From: Suttonella ornithocola
GTDB lineage: Bacteria > Pseudomonadota > Gammaproteobacteria > Cardiobacteriales > Cardiobacteriaceae
Assembly (NCBI RefSeq): GCF_001889065.1
Contig: NZ_LWHB01000037.1
Span: 1 to 15,093, forward strand
Reading direction: 5' to 3'
DNA: 15,093 bases
This document shows, piece by piece, positions 1-7,429 of this stretch; the first letter of the stretch is position 1; the number at the start of each line of letters is the position of its first letter. The translations under genes were made by a program, and so were the position numbers. Below the pieces are notes generated by a model, which saw nothing but the letters and a program-made list of their open reading frames with translations, was not told the origin of the DNA and did not search any database.

Positions 1-363
1 TACCGTCTCTTTTTGATTTTCTAAAAATGCTTTTATGATATTTGCAGTAGCATTACTTAAGAATGTATCAGTTGCCAATAAAATGTGTATATCAGGAATA
101 TGATCCAATTTTGGGTTGCTGTTTTGCCAGGTTAGCAGACTATTTAGCTCTGCACTCATCTTTTTAATGTCTGTCTTAGGTAGCCCACTTAGTATCTTTT
201 GCTTGCGTTGCTCAATATGTTTTTGTAATTTTTGCAAATCATCACTACTAATTTCATTTTCTTTGGTATTAGCATATATTGATAATATGTCACTAAGCTG
301 ATTATCATTTATGCTATTGGTTAATAGACTTGTACCACAAGTCGTCAGGATAAGACGTGCCAT
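1..363 (-). CDS. CARF-domain CRISPR effector (Csm6/Csx1-like, APE2256 type), N-terminal part, cut by window edge
   Basis: The first 121 codons are visible; the gene continues beyond position 1. The N-terminus reads MARLILTTCGTSLLTN, the strand-loop with the TCGTSLLTN signature of CARF (Rossmann-like) domains that bind cyclic oligoadenylate. Residues about 97-115 (HILLATDTFLSNATANII) match the second conserved 'hLLaSDT' strand of the APE2256-type CRISPR proteins (TIGR02619). The region between is helical and Lys/Gln-rich. A very good ribosome-binding site (GGAGG, 6 nt before ATG) fixes the start. It is the last visible gene of the cmr operon, 65 nt after cmr6, so it is probably the ancillary nuclease or ring nuclease activated by Cmr2-made second messenger. 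The effector domain (HEPN, PD-(D/E)XK or other) lies outside the window, so its exact class is unknown. The cyclase it would depend on is broken here. Confidence 0.85.
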   Translation of the reverse strand, partial: MARLILTTCGTSLLTNSINDNQLSDILSIYANTKENEISSDDLQKLQKHIEQRKQKILSGLPKTDIKKMSAELNSLLTWQNSNPKLDHIPDIHILLATDTFLSNATANIIKAFLENQKETV

Positions 364-439
364 AAGTTCCTCCGATTATACCTTTAATGTGTTGTGCAAG
401 TTGCTTGCTGATATCAACTAAATTACCGTTATTTTTCAA
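314..439 (-). other. Possible 41-codon overlapping ORF bridging cmr6 and the CARF gene
   Basis: A TTG-initiated frame (MKNNGNLVDISKQLAQHIKG at its start) overlaps the last codons of cmr6 and the first 50 bases of the CARF gene. It reads plausibly as a helical peptide. It has no clear Shine-Dalgarno site and no recognised homology, so it may be chance or a remnant. It is listed because it is the only open frame across the 65-nt junction. Confidence 0.15.
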
Positions 440-1529
440 ACTTTGCTTTTATCGCCAGCATTTTTTCTATCCAGCCCACCTTACCTTTTTTGCCTTTTGC
501 TTTGCTGAGTTTGGTTCCTTTCCATTTTGTGCCATAGTTATCATGATCAAATAATTGCTCATAAGCATAACGATAGTCATCGGCACTGGCATCTTGCCAT
601 TGCATCACTTTATTATAATAACCGCTAAATTTACCATCACTAGGATTATCAACCCAGCTTTTACGATTGCTGTCTAATTCTTTTTTGAAATCTTCAATTT
701 CAATCTGGAATGTTGATAATCCCGCCATGCTTTGCTGACGTAATTTCCTTTCTTTTTCTGATGCTAATTTAGCTTCTACCTCTTTATCTTCTGCAAAAAA
801 ACCATAACCTGCCGCTGTTTTGCCGCCAATACCTTGTGTTTGTAAGGCTTGTTTAAGTAATTCTTTGGCAAAATTTGCCCATTTGGGCTCACCTTCAATC
901 ACAAAATAAAAGCTACCGCTCACCGCTAATTGGTCGTTAGGAATTGGATTTTCGGTGTCGGTGGCCAGTTTTTTGTCACCACTATAATATTTTTGATGAT
1001 GGACACTCACGACGTCTCGCACAAAAGGAGATTGGGTTTTATTGGGTATCCACCAAGCATCGTGCCAAATTAAACAACCTGCACCTGCCTCTATACCCTC
1101 AATATTTTCATCATTGCCAAATAAAATAGTCGTTATCTTTTTATCCAGACCAATACGGTCGGCATAATGACGCACCACACCTTTGATGCTAGAGCCTGGA
1201 ATCATTGGCATACCATAGCTATGTTGCGTGATCATACCTGTCTCCAAAGCCCCACCCAATTCCAAGCCCATCATTAGCTTACCTTCGATTTTCGCGCACC
1301 ATGTGGAGTGATGTTCGCTTAAGGTAGCCTCCTGCCAGCGCTGAAAAGCGAGTAGATATAAATCATCTGGTTTGATGGCACAAATACTATCAAGATGACG
1401 TTTTTTCTTAGATTTCTTGCCTTCTTCCCAAACGATAAGTCCGCGCTGCACCATCAACCCTGCATGTGCAGATGATGTCTCATAGGCATTTTGCACAAAT
1501 GGCTCAATTGCATGTCGTACCAATGGCAT
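429..1529 (-). CDS. cmr6: Cmr6, type III-B RAMP subunit
   Basis: 366-residue RAMP (RRM-fold) protein, the cap subunit at one end of the Cmr backbone filament, beside Cmr1, contacting the 3' part of the crRNA-target duplex. Residues 107-120 (MPMIPGSSIKGVVR) are the family hallmark loop, and GIGGKTAAGYGFF at 233-245 is the C-terminal glycine-rich RAMP loop. About 115 residues follow the glycine-rich loop; this Lys-rich, probably helical tail is longer than in compact Cmr6 proteins. The start is supported by GAGGAA upstream of ATG, and cmr5 ends 13 nt before it. The frame is intact, with no lesion. Called from the motifs plus its place at the end of a cmr1-2-3-4-5-6 series. Confidence 0.93.
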   Translation of the reverse strand: MPLVRHAIEPFVQNAYETSSAHAGLMVQRGLIVWEEGKKSKKKRHLDSICAIKPDDLYLLAFQRWQEATLSEHHSTWCAKIEGKLMMGLELGGALETGMITQHSYGMPMIPGSSIKGVVRHYADRIGLDKKITTILFGNDENIEGIEAGAGCLIWHDAWWIPNKTQSPFVRDVVSVHHQKYYSGDKKLATDTENPIPNDQLAVSGSFYFVIEGEPKWANFAKELLKQALQTQGIGGKTAAGYGFFAEDKEVEAKLASEKERKLRQQSMAGLSTFQIEIEDFKKELDSNRKSWVDNPSDGKFSGYYNKVMQWQDASADDYRYAYEQLFDHDNYGTKWKGTKLSKAKGKKGKVGWIEKMLAIKAKFEK

Positions 1530-1542
1530 GGTTTTTTCCTCA

Positions 1543-1902
1543 CTATTCTGTTTTATCTGCTAAAAAGGCTTGGGTATAGCGTTTAAGCCAGCTGGCAGCT
1601 TCAATCGCCTGTCTGGTTAAGAGCTGATAGCTGGCAATATCTGATGCTAAAACGGCTTGATAAAAACCATCAACATCATCATGCTGTTTCATGGTCAATA
1701 TCAAATGCTCAAGTAATAAACGATGCTGCTCTTTGCCTTTCGCTTGTAAAAAACCAAGTGTTTGAATTAAGCCTGATTGCATAATCATAGGTGGTAAATT
1801 TAAAGCTAAAGTACGGTATTCTGCTTCAATGCTTTTGTCTTTCTGCTGTTTAACCAAATCATAAGCACGGGTAGCGTATTGCTGGGTACGAATGGTGAGC
1901 AT
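1543..1902 (-). CDS. cmr5: Cmr5, type III-B small subunit
   Basis: 119-residue, almost entirely alpha-helical protein. Its N-terminus (MLTIRTQQYATRAYDLVKQQ) and the central IQTLGFLQAKGK stretch are characteristic of Cmr5. Cmr5 forms the inner filament that lines the target RNA next to the Cmr4 backbone. It lies 9 nt after cmr4 and 13 nt before cmr6, and AGGAG precedes its ATG, so it is co-translated in the operon. Length is typical for the family and there is no lesion. Confidence 0.93.
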   Translation of the reverse strand: MLTIRTQQYATRAYDLVKQQKDKSIEAEYRTLALNLPPMIMQSGLIQTLGFLQAKGKEQHRLLLEHLILTMKQHDDVDGFYQAVLASDIASYQLLTRQAIEAASWLKRYTQAFLADKTE

Positions 1903-1911
1903 TGTTATCTC

Positions 1912-2778
1912 CTAGCGGCTAATTTTATTGCCTAATAATAAGCGGCATAATCCACGTCCTATGGTATGTTTACCCCCCAGTTGCAGAAAAATTTCTGTTT
2001 TGGGTAGTAAGGCTGCCATTTCATCTGCGCTTTTGTCAGCATACGCTTGGGAACGACTGATACCGACACCAAGTAAGCCCCATAATATCGTTTCGCTGGG
2101 TAGGTTTTCTTCGGTCCATAAAGCGCCATCTTTAACCGTACGAGTTTTTTCATCAATGCGTGTGCGGGTGCGAATTTCTGTCGCCGTATCCGCCAAAAAA
2201 CTCATGACATCATCAGGCAAAATCACCATTCTGCTAAGTAATGCTTGTTGCCATTCTGGCTTGTCGGGATAAACAGTGCTCGCAATTTTTTCCGCCCACT
2301 GCTGGGCAATAGGGTCAGTTTTGGCATCAATATCCAAGTCTTCTAAAGCAATTTTATTTTCAAATAGCAGTTTGGTTTGTTCAGTGACTAATGCTTGCTG
2401 CTGGCAGGATGGCACGGTTAAATCAATCGCTAAATCTTCTTGATAGCGTTGTAAGATAAATGGACAGGTGGCAAACGCCACCGTGCCAACAAATGAGCGA
2501 ATGGGCAACAATAATAAATGAGCATCGCCTATGGCAATGGCAGAAGCGAATGAGGCATTATCATTGTTTTTATCGTTTTTAGCACCAAATAATGCCACTG
2601 ATGCCTTATCATCAATCGTTAAGGTATCACGCAATACGCCTTTTAATGATGAGCCAGGTACAATCGGTAAGTTACTGGCACGAGCGCGCATAATCGGCAA
2701 ATCCACTGCACCAACTCCTTGACCGGTACCAATATGTAATGCTGATAATGCTTGTAAGTGAAAAGAATAGGTATTCAT
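1912..2778 (-). CDS. cmr4: Cmr4, type III-B backbone RNase subunit
   Basis: 288-residue RAMP protein that forms the helical backbone of the Cmr complex and cuts bound target RNA at 6-nt intervals. The N-terminus has ALHIGTGQGVGAVDLPIMR. The Asp is residue 26, the same number as the catalytic Asp26 known from Pyrococcus Cmr4, so the slicing site looks present. IVPGSSLKGVLRD (39-51) is the RAMP loop, and LGGKHTIGRGLCRLLL near the end is the glycine-rich loop. AGGA lies upstream of the ATG. It follows cmr3 by 24 nt and precedes cmr5 by 9 nt. The frame is intact. With cmr3, cmr5 and cmr6 it is part of the undamaged half of the effector module. Confidence 0.95.
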   Translation of the reverse strand: MNTYSFHLQALSALHIGTGQGVGAVDLPIMRARASNLPIVPGSSLKGVLRDTLTIDDKASVALFGAKNDKNNDNASFASAIAIGDAHLLLLPIRSFVGTVAFATCPFILQRYQEDLAIDLTVPSCQQQALVTEQTKLLFENKIALEDLDIDAKTDPIAQQWAEKIASTVYPDKPEWQQALLSRMVILPDDVMSFLADTATEIRTRTRIDEKTRTVKDGALWTEENLPSETILWGLLGVGISRSQAYADKSADEMAALLPKTEIFLQLGGKHTIGRGLCRLLLGNKISR

Positions 2779-2802
2779 AACTATTTCCTAAGATTTTTTG
2801 TC

Positions 2803-4038
2803 TTAAATAATGTTTTGCCAGGGATGCAGCACTGCCACACCAAATCCATCTCTTTGGTCTTGAAGAGTATCGCTGATGGGTGATAGCCATAATTGCTTCA
2901 TCTCTTCATTAAATTTATCGCCTTGCTCAAGTAAGCTAAACCAATACATCGCACCAGCGGGTACAGCTTTACGCATGGCTTTAGGTTTGTGGCTTTGTAA
3001 ATCCCAACCAGAAACCGCTTGCCAGCGTTTATTACACATTGCCACAAGACGCACCTTAATCGATGTATTTGGTAGATAGCCTTCCATCGTTTTTTTATCA
3101 ATAAATCCTGGTAAAACGCCTGTGCTAAATAGTGCTGGGGTTAGTAAGGTTAAACAGAATCCGCCTTTTTTGGCAATTTGCTGAGGTAAGTCATCATCAC
3201 AATCTGGCAAAATCTGCGCTGTTTTTTGTAACCATGATAAGCGACCTTCGCCACCGAATCTCACTAAGCCGTCTGAAATCTTACTGGCATCATTTCCAGC
3301 CATACTGCATACCAGCGCCAAATCACCGTTATCCTGTGCTTCTTGCTGATGAGTAGCCAAGCTGCGGCTAAAATCAAAACCAATTGTGGTAAATAGCAGT
3401 CCATCATCTGCCGCGAGCGTTTCATCATTAATGCCTGCGTGTAGGCGTGTTTCATAACGAAGTGTCTTGACGCCACGTTGATTAACATCCTCAAACTCAA
3501 GTGCTTGACCTTTTTGCCAAGCACAAAAATCTTCCCATATCCAAAATTCGGCACCTGCAACAGGTTTGCCTTTTTGCTCTTCCACTGTCATCACAGGCAG
3601 CAATTTATCAGGCAAATCCGAAAAACAACCTGCGTCATAAGGCTTGGGTAAGCAGCGGATAATGTTAATGTATCTATATGTGCTTTGTTGCCCAATATCC
3701 ATATAGATAGCATTGTCTGGTTTGGGAACTAAAAAAGTTATCTTATTATTGGCTTTTTTGACGAGAAAAACTCCCTTTACGGCGATTGCTTCAATCTGCT
3801 GTTTATCCGTATCACTGAGATTTAATTGTTTTTGAGAGCCATGAATATCAGTCAGCTTGAAAACATGATTTTCAATGAGCTGCGTACGCATCAAGCCAGC
3901 GGCGCTAGAAGGTAGAGGAAAAGTAATATCAGTTTTACTGCTGCTGGCGCCAAAAGGTCGTGCGGTACGGAAAACTAACGGCGCTTTTGGAGTAATCAGA
4001 TAGGTTTGCCATTGTGTCTGTTTGTTTGACTTAGTCAT
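2803..4038 (-). CDS. cmr3: Cmr3, type III-B RAMP subunit
   Basis: 411-residue Cmr3. It pairs with Cmr2 at the 5'-tag end of the crRNA. Evidence is the N-terminal YLITPKAPLVFRTARPFG (13-30) followed by FPLPSSAAGLMRT (40-52), both typical of Cmr3, and the C-terminal region with the glycine-containing RAMP loops (for example GGEGRLSWL). The ATG overlaps the end of cmr2 by 8 nt and is preceded by GGAGAA, so translation is probably coupled to cmr2. Premature termination in cmr2 could therefore lower cmr3 expression through polarity, although the downstream cmr2 fragment may restart. The frame is intact. Confidence 0.93.
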   Translation of the reverse strand: MTKSNKQTQWQTYLITPKAPLVFRTARPFGASSSKTDITFPLPSSAAGLMRTQLIENHVFKLTDIHGSQKQLNLSDTDKQQIEAIAVKGVFLVKKANNKITFLVPKPDNAIYMDIGQQSTYRYINIIRCLPKPYDAGCFSDLPDKLLPVMTVEEQKGKPVAGAEFWIWEDFCAWQKGQALEFEDVNQRGVKTLRYETRLHAGINDETLAADDGLLFTTIGFDFSRSLATHQQEAQDNGDLALVCSMAGNDASKISDGLVRFGGEGRLSWLQKTAQILPDCDDDLPQQIAKKGGFCLTLLTPALFSTGVLPGFIDKKTMEGYLPNTSIKVRLVAMCNKRWQAVSGWDLQSHKPKAMRKAVPAGAMYWFSLLEQGDKFNEEMKQLWLSPISDTLQDQRDGFGVAVLHPWQNII

Positions 4039-4699
4039 GACGGTTCTCCATCAAAATATCAGTGCTGGTTTTGGCAGCCAGCCAACGAGCGATAATCAAT
4101 TCATCGGCTAACTTTTGCATATCACCAAGTTGATCTAAGCGATTAGTTAAAGCAATTTGTAACTCTTTCTGAATATCCTGCCCATCCATTGTTTTAGCTT
4201 GCTTTAACATACGGCCAAGCTCTGCTTGGCGAATATTTTGCAATTGTGCATCATCAGTTGGAAAATGGGTTCGGATAACAATTTCCTGCATGTCATAGGC
4301 GATACGGCTTGGCAAGGTTTTTTGAGAGAATGCGTTTATCCAATTCACTAATGCCTGCTGAGCACCATCATCATCCCAACGTAATCGAATACTGCGAGTG
4401 ATGCCTGAGCGAAGGCTTAAGGTAATCCCCAAAGCATTACGGCGTTGATCGTCAGATTCACCATCACCTTTGGCAATACTTTCTGCTGTTTGGGCTAATT
4501 GGCGAATATTCGCCAGTGGGGTCATCAGATGCACAATGGCTAAACCAACCGAAAGAGTCGGCGTTTGCGCCCCAAGTTTTGTTGCTACTGCCGCTAAGGA
4601 TTGCTGAAAGGCTTTTTGCAAAGCATCCGCACAGGCATAAGCATGATTTAACGGCACGAAACCGAGAACATCATCACCACCTGCATAAATGGTATGCCC
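4031..4699 (-). pseudogene. cmr2: cmr2/cas10, C-terminal part downstream of the in-frame TGA
   Basis: Same reading frame as the upstream part. It begins GHTIYAGGDDVLGFVPLNHA, so the GGDD cyclase motif (codons 389-392, bases 4670-4681) sits just after the stop codon. The remainder is the second palm domain (SVGLAIVHLMTPL) and the helical C-terminal domain (D4-like) ending MENRHD. The first usable restart is a GTG at 4655-4657, which lies beyond GGDD and has no Shine-Dalgarno site. A restarted 208-residue product would therefore lack the catalytic motif. Intact Cmr2 would use this part for cOA synthesis and for binding Cmr3 and Cmr5. Confidence 0.9.
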
Positions 4700-4702
4700 T
4701 CA
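4700..4702 (-). other. Premature opal stop in cmr2
   Basis: TGA at codon 382 of the cmr2 frame, seven codons before the first Gly of GGDD. In homologues this place is a variable residue just before the G-x-x-iYAGGDD strand, so the lost amino acid cannot be deduced. The frame on both sides is identical (5845 minus 4657 is divisible by three). Confidence 0.92.
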
Positions 4703-5845
4703 GTTTTCACGCATAATATTAGGCACAGCTTGGGCAAAGCTGGATAAGGCTTTGGTAATGGCTTGATGATTGTCTTGGGTTTGTGCTTTATCAATCAATT
4801 TGCCCATATTGTCGCCATCTGCCAATAACAGCACACCATAAGGACAAGGTTCGCCATAGTCTTTTGAGATGTGGTTTAAAACCTTACGCAGATTTTCTAA
4901 TTTTTCAATCAATTCAGCTGTTTTAGCATGATTTTCTTTTGATTTAACATTTTTTTTGACAGATCTTATCTCAGCATCAAGGCGTGACACATATAATAAT
5001 TCCCCATCATAAGGAAAATCAGCATAAATACTGTTTTTATTACTATCGGTATTGCCTTTCACCCGAGTAGCGACGCCAAGACGAATCAGCGGTTCATAAG
5101 CATCTACAAGCGCCTGTTTAGGTTTTTCCTCTAACTGTGATAACCAGCCATCAATACAAATACGGCTAATTGACGTAAATTGTTCTGGTTTGCCGCCAAA
5201 GCGTTTTACCACCCCCATGCAATCCAGTTGCTCTGACTCAGCCAGTCGTAATTTTTGTTTAACTTCTTTGGATATTCTTTCCGCCAGAACGGTTTCATAG
5301 GCACCATCCAATGAAGATTTGGGTAGCATGAAAGCGCTATCGCAAGCACTTTGAGCGCTTGTTTGCTGAAAATCACGCGTGGCTTTGCGCGCAGCCAATA
5401 GACGGTTCGCTTTCTCATTGACTTCGGCATAACTCAAGTTGCTAAATTGCACCCAAACCGCTTGTATCTCCAAATAAGTATGGATTTGTGCCTGCCAAAT
5501 CTGCTCACGAATGCAGTCGTCTAACTCCTTTCTAGCTTTCTTTGCCTCAGCAATAAAATAATTTTTACCTGCTTGTTTGACCTGAGCCACTACATCCAGC
5601 ATGCTTTTTTCATTCTCTGCCTGCACGATTGCCTGCACTTTATTGCCTACAGACAATTCACTATTCGGCGCAAGAGATGTTTTGTGTTCGATACTGGGAA
5701 AAATTAACTGGGCATTATGATTATAAAGCTCAAGCGCACAGGCTTTTGCTACTTCAGACAATAGCCACGAACCACACCATAAATCACGACTATTTCTGGC
5801 ACTGGCAATAAAGTCCTGCACTGGACCCACGGCTAGAATAAGCAT
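4700..5845 (-). pseudogene. cmr2: cmr2/cas10, N-terminal part, ended by premature TGA and with its start hit by a MITE
   Basis: 381 codons of Cas10/Cmr2, the large subunit of type III-B that senses target RNA and makes cyclic oligoadenylate. MLILAVGPVQDFIASARNSR is the classical GPVQ-fIa-aR N-terminus of HD-less Cmr2. LLLADGDNMGK (DGD at 343-345) is the first palm-domain metal motif. The frame then stops at TGA (4700-4702) after VPNIMREN and continues in the same frame with the GGDD half: 604 positions in all, a normal length for a Cmr2 without an HD domain. The stop is a substitution, not a frameshift. The ATG abuts a 97-bp MITE that has moved the GGAAG ribosome-binding site (5949-5953) from 8 to 103 nt upstream. 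Expression and cyclase activity are both likely lost. Whether an HD domain was ever present cannot be told; upstream in-frame stops argue against it. Confidence 0.92.
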
Positions 5846-5941
5846 ATAGTCAAATCAACTAAAAAACAGGACGTTTTATAAACATGACCTTAGTGCTTCT
5901 GGCGGTAAATGGTGTTCTGTTTTTTAGCTGATTGCACTATA
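5845..5941 (+). mobile_element. MITE copy 1 (TA-target, 97 bp) between the cmr2 ribosome-binding site and start codon
   Basis: The plus strand begins TATAGTCAAATCAACTAAAA and ends TTTTTTAGCTGATTGCACTA plus TA. The two ends are imperfect inverted repeats of about 30 bp, and the outer TA on each side is the presumed target duplication. Removing one TA plus the element joins GGAAG-8 nt-ATG of cmr2, a normal start region. There is no coding capacity. The TA target and the size fit a non-autonomous element moved by an IS630/Tc1-type transposase (inference). A second copy lies at 8842-8937. The core word TTCTGGCGGTA is at 5897-5907. Confidence 0.88.
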
Positions 5942-5984
5942 TTCAATACTTCCAGTATCCTTGATAATTTGCTTTATCCTCTTA

Positions 5985-6032
5985 TTATAAGAAGGGTTGG
6001 TTTTTAATAGATTTCACAATAAATTGCTGCAT
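5985..6032 (-). other. 15-codon leader-like ORF between cmr1 and cmr2
   Basis: ATG with a strong GGGG site 5 nt upstream, then MQQFIVKSIKNQPFL and TAA. It lies 16 nt after the cmr1 stop. It may once have coupled cmr1 and cmr2 translation, or it may be chance. No homology is recognised. Confidence 0.2.
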
Positions 6033-6048
6033 ATCATCCCCTAAACGA

Positions 6049-6456
6049 TTATTTCTTGAAAAAATGTAAAAATGCTTGAATAGGATCAATGTCTTGATTA
6101 TTGGCACCATTATCCCGCATTGGCGGAATATCTTTGCCCTTGCCTGCCTCCCATGCCTTAACTTCTTGACTCTTGATTGGCTTTAATTTGGGAATTTCAT
6201 ACGGCAACACCAAAACACAAGATTGAAACCTACTACCATCATAATAAGCACGCAAAATCAAGGGGCTTGCCATGCGCTCGCCAATCTCCTCGTGAGGCTC
6301 AATATTAGCATTCACCGCATTTTCATTTTTTGACTGAATTAAAATAGGCAAACCAAACATCGCCCGTGGGAATAGATTTCCTGCTTGATGCTCAGGTTTA
6401 TGCTTGGAAGAGTAATCTTCTTTAGGACTTAAACGACGCAAAGTATCAGGCTCTGG
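6049..6456 (-). pseudogene. cmr1: cmr1, C-terminal part downstream of the in-frame TAG
   Basis: Continues the cmr1 frame after the amber codon: PEPDTLRRLSPKEDYSSKH, then HQAGNLFPRAMFGLPI, the typical Cmr1 segment following a conserved Trp, and later MASPLILRAYYDGSRF. It ends with HFFKK. The first possible restart is a TTG at 6441 without a good ribosome-binding site. In an intact protein this half completes the second RAMP fold of Cmr1, which caps the 3' end of the crRNA filament. Confidence 0.9.
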
Positions 6457-7317
6457 CTAATAGCTACGACCAGCATGATCTGTTCCTTTTCTTCGGCCAA
6501 TTCCCTTACCTTGGCGAAAATCCCTTAACTTTTTCACTGCCACTGACCAAGCACTGATGGCATCCTTAGCTGGACGCAAAATCAACTGACAGCCATATTG
6601 CGAAACTTCATCTGGCTGAAAAGGCTTACATACCTTTTCAGCATCCGCATGGTTTGGGGCGTTTTTTGCACATTGACACGCATTTACCTTAACACTGCCC
6701 AAGCCACGCCGTGTTCTTGCGCCCACCCCACCAAAATTTGCCCATAAGCGCAAGGCTTCAAAAAATTGCTGTTTTTGTTCCTCATTCACTGTCGTGGCAA
6801 ATCGAATTGTTAAAGTGAAATCAAAGCTAGGGTTAAGTAATCGATGTTTATCTTTATCTTTATCTTTATCTTTATCTTTATCTTTATTTTTGCCATTGTC
6901 GTTGTATGCAGGAAATAAGGCATATTTTGGATATTGTTTGTTTGTAAAGTCGGTCAAATCTTTTTCAGCAATGGCTCGTGATTGTGTACTAATAAATACA
7001 GCACTTGCCCGCATCTGCTCTCCGCCGCCAAACAGCGTAAATTCCGCTTCGCGTATTTGTTCAGGGGATAATTTTAATTTTTGCTTGGCAAGCAGGCGCC
7101 ACCAAAATCGTAGCTGTCCACGAATACCGCTGGCTCGAATCGGCATTTGTTGGTCTACCGTATAAGCATCTACTCCGCCACCATACATGGGCGTCAGTAG
7201 GGTGCAGGTAAAGGTATAAATGCTCTGTTTTTCTGTATAGGCATTCAGTCGATGATTTAACAATTGCTGAAGTTGCTCTTCTGTATCAAATTCCTGAATA
7301 TTCGGCGGTGTACGCAT
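6457..7317 (-). pseudogene. cmr1: cmr1, N-terminal part, ended by premature TAG
   Basis: 286 codons of Cmr1, first gene of the type III-B module. FTCTLLTPMYGGGVD (36-50), PIRASGIRGQLRFWWRLLA (59-77), FTLFGGGEQ and GVGARTRRGLGSVKV are the hallmark motifs. The frame stops at TAG directly after DHAGRSY and continues as PEPDTLRR; homologues carry Trp here (S-x-WPEPD), so TGG to TAG is the simplest change. The whole frame is 422 residues, normal for Cmr1. A (Lys-Asp) run of six hexamer units lies in the middle. AAGGA precedes the ATG by 7 nt. It is separated from cas2-3 by 120 AT-rich bases and probably has its own promoter. Confidence 0.92.
6847..6888 (-). repeat. In-frame hexanucleotide microsatellite in cmr1
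   Basis: Six perfect TTTATC units on the plus strand and a seventh with one change (TTTATT). On the coding strand this is GATAAA repeated, encoding alternating Lys-Asp. Because the unit is six bases, slippage changes length by two residues without shifting the frame. It falls in a charged linker between the two RAMP halves. Confidence 0.95.
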
Positions 7318-7405
7318 GATTATTCCTTTTGATAAAGATTGTTACTTCTAGCTAATTATCTTATCACTAAAAAATATATAATCCCGATGAAAAATATAAA
7401 TATTT

Positions 7406-7429
7406 AATCCCTGTGCTGCTACAGGGATT
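7406..7429. terminator. Hairpin between cas2-3 and cmr1
   Basis: Perfect 9-bp stem AATCCCTGT / ACAGGGATT with a six-base loop, 8 nt after the cas2-3 stop. On the plus strand it is followed by a run of six T, giving a canonical terminator in the direction opposite to the cas genes. In the cas2-3 direction it is followed by AAATATTTATATTTTT, a weaker tract. It may be bidirectional or an RNA stabiliser. It would separate the I-F and III-B transcription units. Confidence 0.55.

Noticed and set aside
4655..4702. Two separate overlapping genes instead of a broken cmr2
   Set aside because: Both parts are in the same frame, the GGDD strand lies in the gap between them and the downstream start has no ribosome-binding site.
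4700..4702. Selenocysteine or recoded UGA in cmr2
   Set aside because: No conserved Cys/Sec site is known at this point of Cas10 and no clear stem-loop follows; a plain nonsense change is simpler.
5945..6050. Lost HD-domain sequence of cmr2 upstream of the MITE
   Set aside because: The frame upstream of the ATG has a stop within about a dozen codons, so this Cmr2 most likely never had an HD domain here.
6841..6890. Short regular repeat that could suggest a CRISPR or satellite array
   Set aside because: Unit is only 6 bp with no spacers and lies in frame in cmr1; it is a coding microsatellite.
6794..7165. Plus-strand ORF with a Leu-Ser run opposite cmr1
   Set aside because: It is the antisense reading of the Lys-Asp microsatellite and Cmr1 motifs; no start signal.
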